This document shows positions 30,766 to 41,515 of a stretch of 64,000 bases of DNA, one piece after another. Where the stretch lies: the NCBI GenBank assembly GCA_963921825.1, contig OY997592.1:53216336-53280335 (forward strand), written 5' to 3'. Both the position numbers and the translations under genes were made by a program. Position 1 is the stretch's first letter, and every line of letters begins with the position of its first letter. The notes beneath the pieces were generated by a model. It did not search any database, was not told the DNA's origin, and worked only from the letters and a program-made list of their open reading frames with translations. This DNA comes from Erodium maritimum. Lineage: Eukaryota; Streptophyta; Magnoliopsida; Geraniales; Geraniaceae.

Positions 30766-32338
30766 CTCATTCTTGCCCATTTCCCGTTTTAGCCTATGCT
30801 GGACTTCAGTCTTAATCTAGTTGTTTCTCGCTTCAAACGCAACTGAATTGGTATTGATTCGAGTTTTGTTTTGTGATCCAAGACTTTGTACCCGAGCTTG
30901 ACGGAGGAGGAGGCCCTTGGATCTCGTGAAGTGGAGAAGGAAGCTAGCCAGGTCGTCAGCAGCTAGGATTGGAGTACTTTTGAGTTTGAGGTAAGGGAAA
31001 GTAGCGAATACCGATTTATTTACGGAAAGTTACTAGTATGCCTTTAAGATAATAATAATAACGGGAAAGGTTCTAGTTTTCATATAGGATGTGATTCAAT
31101 AGAATAACCACTTTCAATTACGATAATAAACGGAAGAGTCTTAGTTTGCGTATAGGATGTGATTCACTAGTTTAACCGCTTTCAATTATGGGAAATTGAC
31201 GTGCTGGTAGAATGGCCATGTCGAGCCTTAGGGTTGCGTGTTGATTGTGATGCCATGATCTATGATTGAGATGCATAATGCGTGTTGTAGCAGTTGATTA
31301 GATTAAGAGTCATAATAAGATATACTCGGTGTAGCGTGTTGTTACTATGTTTGGGCAAGTGTGATATGCGTGATGTGATGTGAACCATTGATTGTGATAT
31401 GATCGGGTGAGTGATAGACCGATATGTGTGTTATGATGAGTTGGCTCGGTTGGTATACCGTGGTCGAGCTATGGCATTGTGATGCGTGTTATTCTTTGAT
31501 GTGTGCTCCAGGAGGAGGCGTGTCCGGTATGATACCTACACTAAGAGAGTATGTCGGTGTAGGGTATCGAGGACGAGGATGGTGTGATCATTACCTCGAT
31601 GCTATGTGGTCTTGGAAGGCGTACGACCGAGGTATGTGCCGGTCCGGTATGCATGAGGCTCCGAGTCTACGTGACGGGAACACATCCGAGTGAATGTATT
31701 ACCGGTCAAGGATGTTACCCCGAGTCTACGTGACGGAAGATGTCGGGACCGATGCTATGTGTTCTGGTACGATATAAGTGGGACGGGCTGTGATAGCCGG
31801 TGATGTTGGGAACTGTTGTGCGGATTATGTGGTTGTTATGTTGTGTGCTGTATGCCTGTTGTTGACTGTGTGCGAAGTTTAAAGTGTGATCGTGGTCTTG
31901 TGTGAATGAGTAGTGGTTGGTAACTTCCTGTGGGCATTGTTAGTAGTTATGCTTGTTAGTATGCCCTAATTGGACGGTTACTCGTGGTGGTGAACTGATG
32001 TTCATATCCGTAACTTTTCCTACTAAGCGAAAGCTCACCCCCCCTCCCCCCCTTTACCTTGTTTTCTTTCAGGTCTTGACCGGGTCTTGTGCTAGCGGGA
32101 TTCTCGACGCTTGGGAGCCAGCGAGGGTCTTGTTTAGCTGTCTAGAGACGTACCGTTATTTGAACTAAACACTTGTTTACTTTTTTTTATGAGCTGTTGA
32201 CTCTTTTTATCGGATTTATGAATTACAGATTATTATTTTAAGATTTATTTCCTTTAAAATTGCTTTATTTATTTATCACTTTGAGTTCACGTCTCGAGTC
32301 CGGTTAAAACCGAAATTGGAGCGTGACATTCTGTACAA

Positions 32339-34790
32339 GATTGTTATTAAAGTGACAGTGAATAGAATGAAGGGCATGTTACACAAAGTTATATCACATA
32401 CTCAAAGTTATTTTCTGTCAGGAAGGCTAATAACTGACAATATTATCATATTAGGAGAAGTACTACGTTACTTGAGGGGAAGAACAAGGGTTGTTAAATA
32501 TACTAATGGCAATAAAGGTCGATATGAGTAAATCTTGTGATTGAGTTGAGTGGGGTTATCTAGAGATAATAATGAGACCAATGGGGTTCGGTGACAGATG
32601 GGTTGCTTTGGTTATGTTGTCTGTCAGAACGGCTCGTTTGTGGGTGGAGGCAAAGGGGCACTGGATTGGGCCGTTAGTGACAGAAGGTTTGTCAAGACTG
32701 ATCGCAAGTAGGGAGGCGTCAGGTCTTATTCAGGGTTGCAGGATAGCTCGTACTGCTCCTTCGATTTCTCATCTGTTTTTTACAGATGAAAATTTCTTTT
32801 TTTTCCAGAGCTTCAGCTAAGGAAGTGCATGAGTGCAAGAGACTGTTGATTCGTTATGAGAAAGCTTCGGGTCAAAATTTTAATCCGGAGAAATCATTAC
32901 TTATGTTTAGTCCTAACACGCTACTGGAGACCAGGGCGCAGATTGGGTCGATAATGGCTATGCAGGAGGTGGCGGATCTAGGAAATTATCTGGGTCTACC
33001 ATCTACACTTCAAACACGTAAGGATGATTCTTTTGTGTTTATCAAGGACAAAACAAGACAAAGGTTGAAGGGCTAGGATGAATTGATGCTGAGTAAGGCA
33101 GTAAAGGAAGTACTATTAAAGGTTATTATTCAAGCCTTATCTATTTACATTATGGGGGTGTATAAAATACTTATGAAGATGTTGTAGGAAATCGAGGTGG
33201 TGATGAATAGGTATTGGTGGAGTCATGATGTCCGGTCGGGAAAAGGGGGTGAAATGGAAGAGCTGGGACAAACCCTGTAAGCACAAACTACAAGGTGGTC
33301 TTGGTTCAAACATTTACAGAATTTCAATGTGGCAATGTTGGCCAAGCAGGGGTGGAGACTGCTGACAGATTCGGGTAGTCTGGTAGCGCGTACTCTGAGT
33401 GAAAAGTACTACCTGGGTAAAAACTTCGTATAGGTGAAATCAAAACATGGTTGTAGGTATGTTTGGACAAGCATACTTTAGGGTCGGGAATTGGTTTGGA
33501 CATGGGCGAGAAGACATATATGGAATGGAGAGAGGAAGGGATTTCAAGGTACGTTGAGGTTACCCACGGTTGGGGGGTTGGTGGATGGACAAAACCTTAG
33601 AGGTTTGAGGGATTTGGTTTGTCAATACATGGAGGAAGGATCTCAGCGTTGGGACAGAGTTAAAGTTGAAGAGTCTTTTGATGCCCAGACTACATTGGCT
33701 ATTATTTCTATCCCGCTTCCTATTGTTCCCATTGTGGACGGGAAAAGGTGGGGCAATAAGGACGAGGTGTTCAGGGTAAGAGAGGCCTATTGAACTCAGC
33801 AAAGTTTGCAGGGGCGGTGGGGGGAGGAGGAACGAGACTTGTTCTAGAGAAGATTATGGTCCCTTGAGATTTCGCCAAAAGTTAAGCATCATGCTTGGAG
33901 GGTTCTCACGGGGTCACTGCCTACGAATTACAACTTATATTCAAGATTTGTTCTGGTAAGTCATGATTGTGGAAGGTGTGGGAGACTCGAGAATGAGAGT
34001 CATGTTTGTTTGAATGCTCATGAATGGCTAGCGTTTAGGAGAAAGTGGCCCTGAACTTCCAAACTCCAGTGGTGGACCCTCGTGTTTGTCTAGAACACTA
34101 CTGAAACTTGGGTAGACCCGGTTTGGTGGAAATGGTAACAGTCTTGTGGTGGGAGATCTAGAGAGCTAGGAATGCTCGTGTCTAGAGATATGAGATGATT
34201 GGGCATGAGGAGTTATGGATGGGGGGACTATGATTCGAGATTGGAAAGAAGCTAGATCGAGACACGCGGGTGGTGGTTCGGGAGAGGTGAGGCGTGACCG
34301 GTTTTGGTCGAGGTCGGGCCGGGACACTGTCAGAATAAATGTTGATGGTGTTGTCTTGGGAGTGAGGAAATGTTTAGGTGGTATGATCTTTAGAAATGAG
34401 ATGCGGTGGGCGACAACTGCGAAATGTATGGTGTTCCCAGGTATGCAGAATCCAGAGTTAATTGAGATGATGTGCATAAACAAAGCGCTTTCATGGATAT
34501 ATGAGGCAGGCTGACACTCAGGGGCTATTGAGTCCGATTGCCTAAGTGCGACCCAGAGTATTAATGGAAGCGAGGTTATGTTGTCTCTGTTGGGTTTGGT
34601 GGTGATGGAGAGTCGAGCAAAATGGATTGTTTTGCAGAATTTAAAACTTTTTTTCATTCGTAGAGAAGCAAATAGAGCTGCTCATTGCTTATCTCGTAAT
34701 GCTAATGATTGGTGTACTATAATTGGAGCGTTACGGAGATTCCTCCGCTTCTTCGTGACGTGTTATCCAATGATTTGATGCATTAATGAG
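32339..34790 (+). pseudogene. LINE ORF2 remnant: RT, zf-RVT and RNase H-like domain
   Basis: RT resumes after the duplicated TTCTG with YKIVIKVTVNRMKGMLHKVI and GRLITDNIII. The catalytic box near 32780 reads FTDE instead of FADD. RT thumb-like sequence runs to about 33800, then a zf-RVT-like region with a C-x2-C element near 33970. An RNase H-like domain at 34215-34778 includes INVDGVVLG, ESDCL and FFIRREANRAAHCLSRNAND. Multiple stops and frameshifts break every part. The element ends near 34790-34800. Confidence 0.8.
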
Positions 34791-34799
34791 AAGTAGCAG

Positions 34800-35188
34800 T
34801 TCCTTTAATAAAAATACGAAAAACTAAACCAAATAATGCTCTCATTCTAATTTTACTCTTTATTTTAATAAAAATCTAAATTATAATGATAAACCACCAA
34901 AGAGGGGCATGCCCTATGTTCTTTTTATCAAAAAATTCAAGACCATTACAAACATATTCTCTCTCACTTTTTTTTATCTCTTTTTCAAACGTCCAATTTC
35001 ACAAACTAGGTTCTCAAATTTCCAATTAATCGGACGAGACAACAAATCAGGTGATTTTTAGATTTTAGGGCTTAGAAGAGATAACGAATCGAGCATTTTT
35101 ATATACTTTGAGGTCTAAACAAACTAAGCGAGGACTTTCACAACCACATTGGTTATTAAGTTTTGTTTATCATAATAAATTATTGTAT
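34800..35188. other. Spacer between two LINEs
   Basis: AT-rich sequence with no gene. A pyrimidine-rich stretch lies at 34960-34995. Its last 12 bases, AAATTATTGTAT (35177-35188), match AAATTATTGTGT (61229-61240) at 11 positions. That makes them the likely target-site duplication of the following LINE. Confidence 0.5.
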
Positions 35189-35324
35189 TGTTTGGGTGTA
35201 GTGTTCTGGGTGATCATCACAGATCATCGAACCACCATTGAGGTTTTCTTTGGGTTGCTCAGATTTGTAGGTACCGGTGATCTTGGTACTATTGTTTGTT
35301 TTCTACTGCTACTTGATTTTGGAG

Positions 35325-37286
35325 ATGGGTTCTTCTTCAAACTGTGGTCCTCCGCCGGGTTTTGAAAATGGTATGGACAATCAAAGAAACTTGAGGTCTG
35401 TCATCGTTAAACCACCTCAGATCAGTGCTGCACATGGATCGTTGGTAAAGGGGGAGACATTTCTCCTGCAAGAGAATAAATTGATCATTCACAATCTTCC
35501 TCCTGGTACGTCAAATATTTGGTTACAAAATCTGTTTCTGGAGTGTGGGGATATTGTTAAGGCAGAAACTCCCAATAAACCAAATGCTAGAGGTCGTTGG
35601 TTTGGCTTCATTATCTTCAAGTTGGGAGAAAGTGTGCAGAAAGGCATCTCTATTTTCAACGGGTATGTTCTTAAAGGATACAAGTTGTTTGTGGCTAAGG
35701 CCTGGTCGAAGACTGGGGGCTCTGGTAGACATTTGTTGGATAGAGATTGGGGAAGGAGGGAACTGATTCCGGCGTCTCCTCCTCCTACAAAAGTCAGAGG
35801 AGGTGTACTTGAAAAACATAGAGTTTGGCTTGAGAAGGGACATCTAGCTCTGTTACGTAAAGAACATAATGTTGAGGCCATAATGGAGGACTTCAAGTTG
35901 GAGAGACATGAGGAGATTGTCATTATAAACTTGGGTAATAGAGTGGTTCTTTTGTACTTCCCTGATCCAGAAGTGGAAATGGAAGCACTAAAGGCTGGTG
36001 GAGAGTGGCTGCATAGTTGGCTGGAGGTAATCCCAGATAAAGCCTCCCTGTGTAGCAAGGGTGGAAAATTCTCTTGGTTGGCATTACATGGAATTCCGAT
36101 ATTGGGTTGGGGGAGTGAGACTTTTGAAGCAGTTACTGCAGATTTAGGTACTTTTGTGTGTGTTCATCCATCTTCATTACAAGGGACTTCTATGGATACA
36201 GCTTTTGTTTTGGTACACTCACAAGAGTACTTAAAGGTGTATAAAGATGCGGTTCTGGAACTTGAAGACAAAGAGTATAATTATATGGTCTGTTCTGTGG
36301 ATATCTCAGTGGTGCCCTTGAATTTTCAAAGAAAGGAAAACTTCTCTTCTTCTGAAAATCTTGACACTGATACTTCAAATTCGAGTGATTGTTCTCTTCA
36401 TAATGAGATAGCCACATATCCTTCTTATTTAGAGGCATTGAAGAAGGTGGGCACATTGTTGCAGGGAGATTCTGACCAAGTGGGGGATATTAATGAACAT
36501 ACACCTTTGGGAGCATCTGAGTTAGTTGTAGTAGATTCTTTGTCCTCTGAGAAGTTGGCATCAGATGAAGATTTCCCTCAGTTATTTCCAACAACTTCTC
36601 AGAACTTCTCTCCTACACTTCTTCTACATTCCTTTAAGGAAGCTTTGATTGTTCCTGACACTGTGGAAGAACAAGTCATTGAGGAAGAAGACACTATTCA
36701 AGCTAGGACTGAAGGAGATGGGACTGAGTTGGGTCTAGCACAGACAAAAGACACTTTGGTAATTGGAAACATTAATGGTGATTTGGGTTTCACTTCACAG
36801 ACAGGTGGCTTGGGCCCTAGTTTTCAAACCCCAGTTTCCAAAAACCAAATTTTGGAGGGAACCATTATTTTTTCAAATCCCATTACTAATCCTTCCTTAC
36901 CTGTGGCTCCCACCTTTCCTAAATTAATCCCTCTGAAGAAAAAACTTAAGAAAGGGAAGGAGATAGTAGCATACAATACCAGGTCCAAATCCAAAGTTCC
37001 TATTCCTACTGGTATTGCTAGAAGTGTCAACTAAGTTCAAAAGAAGAGTGTGCAGATTTTTAAACCGGATGGAGCTGGTACTTGGGATTATTGCAAAGCC
37101 CTGGGGTTGAAAGCTTATCTGGATGATGATCTAGTAGCTGATCAATTTGATAATTTGGAGTTTGAGATGAACCAAACTGTTAACTTGGAGACTAATAGTG
37201 AAGATGAGTTCTGTGATTTGGAGAATGTAGAAGAGGAGGATAGTTCTTTTCCTTCTCTTCCAACCCAGAGACTTTCCTCTCCATGA
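35325..37286 (+). pseudogene. LINE ORF1: RRM-type RNA-binding protein with a premature stop
   Basis: I choose the start at 35325 (MGSSSNCGPPPGFENG) because it directly follows the 5' UTR. The in-frame Met at 35277 adds a hydrophobic leader not expected for ORF1. Residues about 52-127 form an RRM-like fold, with RNP2-like LIIHNLP and RNP1-like RWFGFIIF. A second conserved region follows (HRVWLEKGHLALLRK to about residue 330), then an acidic, Ser-rich tail ending near AYNTRSKSK. A TAA at 37032-37034 (codon 570) cuts the frame. The same frame then stays open to a TGA at 37284-37286, so the ancestral protein was probably about 653 residues. No CCHC knuckle is seen. The protein would bind and chaperone LINE RNA. 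Confidence 0.82.
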
Positions 37287-39813
37287 GGTTACTCTCATGG
37301 AACATGAGGGGGGCTTCTTCTAGACGGAAGAGAAGAGCCCTGAGAAATGTGTGCTACAAACAACACTTTGAGATGGTTTTGTTACAAGAATCAAAATTGC
37401 CCTCTTTGCCTTTTGATTTCCTAACTTCCTGTGGTTTCTCACAGCAGTGGGAAGCTTCTATTATCTCTTCTATTGGGGCTGCTAGAGGAGTTATTACTCT
37501 ATGGGATAAGAGCTTCTTCTCAGTTGATTCAGCAGTGGCTGATGGGAATGTATTATACTGGTCTGGTACTTACATCCCTCTAGGACTTTCAATCACAATT
37601 GTTAACATCTATGCCCCTTTCTATATTGCTAACAGAGCTATTCTTTGGAATGATATTGGTCTGAGGAGCCATCTTTTTCATCCTGCTTTTTTGCTAGCTG
37701 GGGATTTCAATGCTATCCTTCAATCTTCAGAGAAGTCTGGTTTAGTTACTTCAGGCACAAGCATTAGAGATTTTGGTACTTTTGTTGAAAATATGGGTTT
37801 AGTTGATTTAAATCTGGTGGGGGGCAAATATACTTGGTATGGATCTGGCTTAGTGGCTACTAGGATTGATAGATTTTTAATCACTCCTCTTCTTCTCTCC
37901 CATTTGCCTAATATCACCCAAAGATCTCTACCAAGAATTCTCTCAGATCACAGGCCTATTTCTCTAACAGTGCCCAACATTGATTGGGGGCCAAGGCCTT
38001 TTAAGTTCATCAATGCTTGGACTTCTCATCCTTGTTTCTTTAAGGACACAAAAAATTTTTGGGATTCACTATCAGTCTCTGGGGTTCCTACTTATATTTT
38101 TTGGCACAAGCTGAAAGCCTTGAAGAATTTCTATAGAGGCTGGAACCTGTCTACTTTTGGGTGGTTGGACAAGCTTGTTGAGGAGATTAAATCAGAAATT
38201 CACTCCCTTGATTTGATAATAGAAGTCAGAGATCTTCTCCCAGTTGAGGTTTGCCAGAGGGGTTATTTATCAGCTTTGTTAACACAAAAACTTAAGTTGC
38301 AAGCAAAGCTTTGGAGTCAGAAGGCTAGGCTCAAATGGTCTAAAGATGGGGATAGGTGTTCTAAATGTTTCCACATCATTGCTAATTATAATCATTCCAG
38401 AAAGGCTATTGTACAAATCTCTGAGGATGGCCTTGATTTTACCTCTCCTTCAGAGATTAAGCTTCTTGCTCAGTCATATTTTGCTAAGAGATTTAAAGAC
38501 ACTGGTGGAGTCTACATTGACATTTCATCCTTACCTTTTAATTCTCTTTCTTTGATTCAATCTCAAAGTTTAGAGATGCCTATCACTGAGGGTGAGGTTT
38601 GGTCTGCAATCAAGGCCTATAATGGAGATAAATCTCCAGGCCCTGATGGTTTCTCACTGAAGTTCTATAAAGTGGCTTGGGATATCATTAAACTTGATCT
38701 CTTGGCAGTAATTGACTACTTCTTTCATGGTGGTCCTGTGGGGAAGGGTTTAAGCTCTACTTTCATCACTCTTATCCCAAAATCTGAGGCTCCATCTACT
38801 TTTGATCATTACAGGCCTATCAGTCTCATTACAAGTGCCTATAAGATCATATCAAAAATCCTAGCTGCAAGACTCAAGAGTGTAATGAACTTTCTAATTC
38901 ATGATGTGCAAACTGGTTTCATAAGTGGTAGACAAATTATGGATGGAGTTTTAATTGCTTCTGAATTAATTCATAGCATAAAAAGATCAGGCAAGGAAGT
39001 CATTATATTGAAGGTGGACTTTGAAAAGGCCTATGACCATGTTGATTGGGGTGCTCCTTTGAATGTTTTAAGGGCTATGGGGTTTGGGAATACTTGGGTG
39101 GCCTGGATTGGAGAATGTATCAAAGCTTGGACTTCCATCCTCATCAATGGTTCTCCATCTGGAGATTTTCCTTTGTCCAGAGGCCTTATACATGGTTTTT
39201 CATTATCCCCTCTTCTTTTTGCATTACTCGCTGAAACACTTCATCAACTGATGGTTAAAGGAAGATCAAATGGGATGTTTTCAGGGATTAGATGTTCAGA
39301 AAAAGGCCCTGAGATATCTCACCTACAGTTTGCAGATGACACTCTCATTTTTATTGAAGCTGGCATCCATCAAGTTACCAACCTCAAACATACTTTGTTG
39401 TGTCTACAAAGAGCAACTGGATTGAGAGTAAATTTTCACAAGTCCAAAGTACTCCTGTTAAATCCTTACACTGTTAATGTTGAGGAGATTTCCAATATTC
39501 TTGGTTGTACCTCCATGTCCCTCCCATTTGAGTATCCGGGTTTCAAACTTGGTGCCAATCCAAGACTCATCAAGACTTGGGACCTGTTATTCAGAGATTC
39601 AAAAACAAGCTCAGGTTGTGGCAAAGCAAATCTAGAACCTTGGGGGGCAGAATTAACTTAATCAAATCCTCTTTGTCTTCTTTACCTCTGTATTATATGC
39701 CCTTATATAAAGCTCCAAAGGGTGTTATTAAAGAAATGGAGATGTGGCAGAGGAGATATATGTGGTGTGGGATTAATTCTAGGAAAGGATTGCATAAGGT
39801 CAATTGGGGTTCA
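37283..39813 (+). pseudogene. LINE ORF2, first part: endonuclease and reverse transcriptase
   Basis: ORF2 starts at ATG 37283, overlapping the ORF1 stop as ATGA, which suggests termination-reinitiation. The endonuclease occupies residues 1-235, with WNMRGASS, LLQESKL, AGDFNAIL and SDHRPISL (S221-D222-H223). The linker includes KDGDRCSKCFH. RT begins at about residue 440 and has KSPGPDGFSLKFYK, YRPISLITSAYK, DFEKAYDHVDW and catalytic FADD at residues 683-686. The usual G-x-x-Q-G-x-P-L-S-P box reads RGLIHGFSLSP, so conserved residues are substituted. A one-base indel near 39575-39590 shifts the frame; the next frame reads FKNKLRLWQSKSRTLGGRIN. Copia insertion at 39814 ends this part. Confidence 0.88.
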
Positions 39814-41501
39814 TGTTAGGTCTCGAGGTAGGGTTGGAGATGAACCAACTCGCAGCGGAAAATCAATGAAAACCAAGAGACAATTAAAACCATGAAACAA
39901 CTAACAAAGAATGGATTAACAAGAGAAAAATTCAGCACTAGTTCTTACCAAAACAAGAACACCGGTTAACGAATGATTGGCTTGAGTCTCCAAGACGCCT
40001 ACGTATCCACATGGGAATCAAAGCCACGTAGTTCTTCTCTTTGAGGACTCAAGAACACAAACATGGAGGTGGAAACTAGCCAAACCCGAAATGGCCATGG
40101 AAGAGGGAGAGAAAATGTGTTTCCTATTCTTGTCTTGTGTTTGTTATGTTGAAAAAAGATGACTTAAACATAACAAAACCCATACTTGTCCAACTAAAGG
40201 CATGGGACAAGTATGGTGTCAAGTAAGGTGTAAATAGGACAAAGTATGGCAAGACAAGATTGGGTTAGGTGGTGAATCACCAACACCTTAATCCTTGTCT
40301 TGCTTACTTAGTACTAATTAATCAAGACTTGATTAATTAGTTCCATGGGCCTTGGTTGCATGGGCCTTTCATGGGCCTCTTGGAACATGGCCCGTGGCCA
40401 TTTCCAACGAGGTCCCGTGATTCGCTCATCGCCTCCATGCCTTCCATACCAGAAATGTCCAACATTATCCGACGCGATCAATCCCAAGACTCCAAGCCTT
40501 GTCTCGATCTGTGAAGTCCTATTCACTTACGGGCACATGACCTAAAACCCAGTTTTGGTCATGTCCCGAGACAACTCCCTTTTGGCCATTCTCCATAAAT
40601 GTGTCAATGAGTTTCATCCTCCGGTGTGACCCTTAGGTTTATGCATGTCAATAGATCAACGTAAAATCCCATTTTACTTGATCCTATTTAAGTGGCAACT
40701 AACGAGACTTTAGTATTGCCTGACACTACATAACGAATCGACCCTGTCGATTCTAACCTTTCCGTCGTCCCTGTCATTATCCTTTTATCTCCGATATCCT
40801 GATTGAGATAAGGCATAGAGCCGTCATCCTTATTATTCTCAATCACCGTTCCTTGATATGTGAGATGACTAAAGATATGATACCCAGTATCATGTGCATG
40901 GCCATGCTATTCTTCCAGTCACTCTCGATCAAGTGGCCGAGAACCGATATCTTTCCCATACCTTAGTATGAGGGATAAATCCCTTAGCCGTCTTTCGTGT
41001 CACTCATGTAGCCCGTCCCCAAGCCAATCCTGGCCGTTATGGAAGCCCTGTTACGGACAACGTTAGGCTCAGGTCAAACTCAGTTGTTGACTACATAGCG
41101 ATCACAAAGACTCCTTGGTCTAAGGATACATGACAAGCTACAACACTGAATATGTTCATGACTTAATCTATGGCACATATTCAGGGCGGGTCGTCCAATA
41201 TCATGTCCCACATGATATCTATGATCAGACTCCGGAATCCCATTCCAATGACTAACAGAACGTAAGCCATAAAGAGCCATCTTTCATACTAGTCGCTTCT
41301 AGTGAAGCTTTGTTGACTAGGGACCCATCGAGTGTGATCTATCTCGATCTATGGTTCTATTCGCATGGTGGGCATAGATCAGAGCACACATCGATATATT
41401 ACTCCAACACATAAGTAATATAAAGCCGCTTTAATTTTATTGCTAACGATGATATATACATTTGGACATTTAGGATTGAACTACGGGCACTAAGACTAAC
41501 A
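39814..41501 (-). repeat. 3' LTR (sense) of the Angela-like copia
   Basis: 1688 bp, plus-strand ends TGTTAGGTCTCGAGG and CTAAGACTAACA. The start has one change (TGTTAGG against TGTTGGG in the other copies). It is nearly identical to the solo LTR at 6336-8023. A polypurine tract (plus-strand ATCTCCCACTT, 41502-41512) adjoins it internally. Confidence 0.93.
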
Positions 41502-41512
41502 ATCTCCCACTT
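41502..41512 (-). other. Polypurine tract of the Angela-like copia
   Basis: The minus strand reads AAGTGGGAGAT immediately upstream of the 3' LTR. This is the normal plus-strand primer position, and the motif matches the typical copia form. Confidence 0.85.
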
Positions 41513-41515
41513 GCC

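Larger units (their letters stand above)
29426..32338 (+). mobile_element. Solo LTR (2913 bp), TGTAAGAACTGCC type
   Basis: It starts TGTAAGAACTGCCCC, ends GGAGCGTGACA, and has perfect TTCTG duplications (29421-29425, 32339-32343). It is the same type as 18779-21794. Its body holds an AT-rich block (29940-30190), 34-bp direct repeats (30319-30412), a GC-rich minisatellite (30513-30765), donor-like GAG|GTAAGG at 30988, and an acceptor-like TTTTCTTTCAG|GT ending at 32072. The palindrome before the acceptor is degraded (AAGCGAAAGCTCACC). Confidence 0.92.
23640..34800 (+). mobile_element. Decayed L1-type LINE (plus), split by two solo LTRs
   Basis: Order is ORF1 (DUF4283-like plus zinc knuckle), endonuclease, reverse transcriptase, zf-RVT and an RNase H-like domain. 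This is a standard plant L1 plan. Solo LTRs at 25719-28682 and 29426-32338 interrupt it. Without them the element is about 5.3 kb. The 5' and 3' limits are estimates, and I found no clear target-site duplication. Frameshifts and stops are frequent throughout. Confidence 0.8.

Noticed and set aside
30431..30820. Overlapping open frames on both strands
   Set aside because: They coincide with the GC-rich minisatellite. Frames without stops are expected from the repeat composition.
35277..35324. Upstream in-frame ATG as the LINE ORF1 start
   Set aside because: It would add a hydrophobic, leader-like segment. The Met at 35325 begins a normal ORF1 N-terminus.
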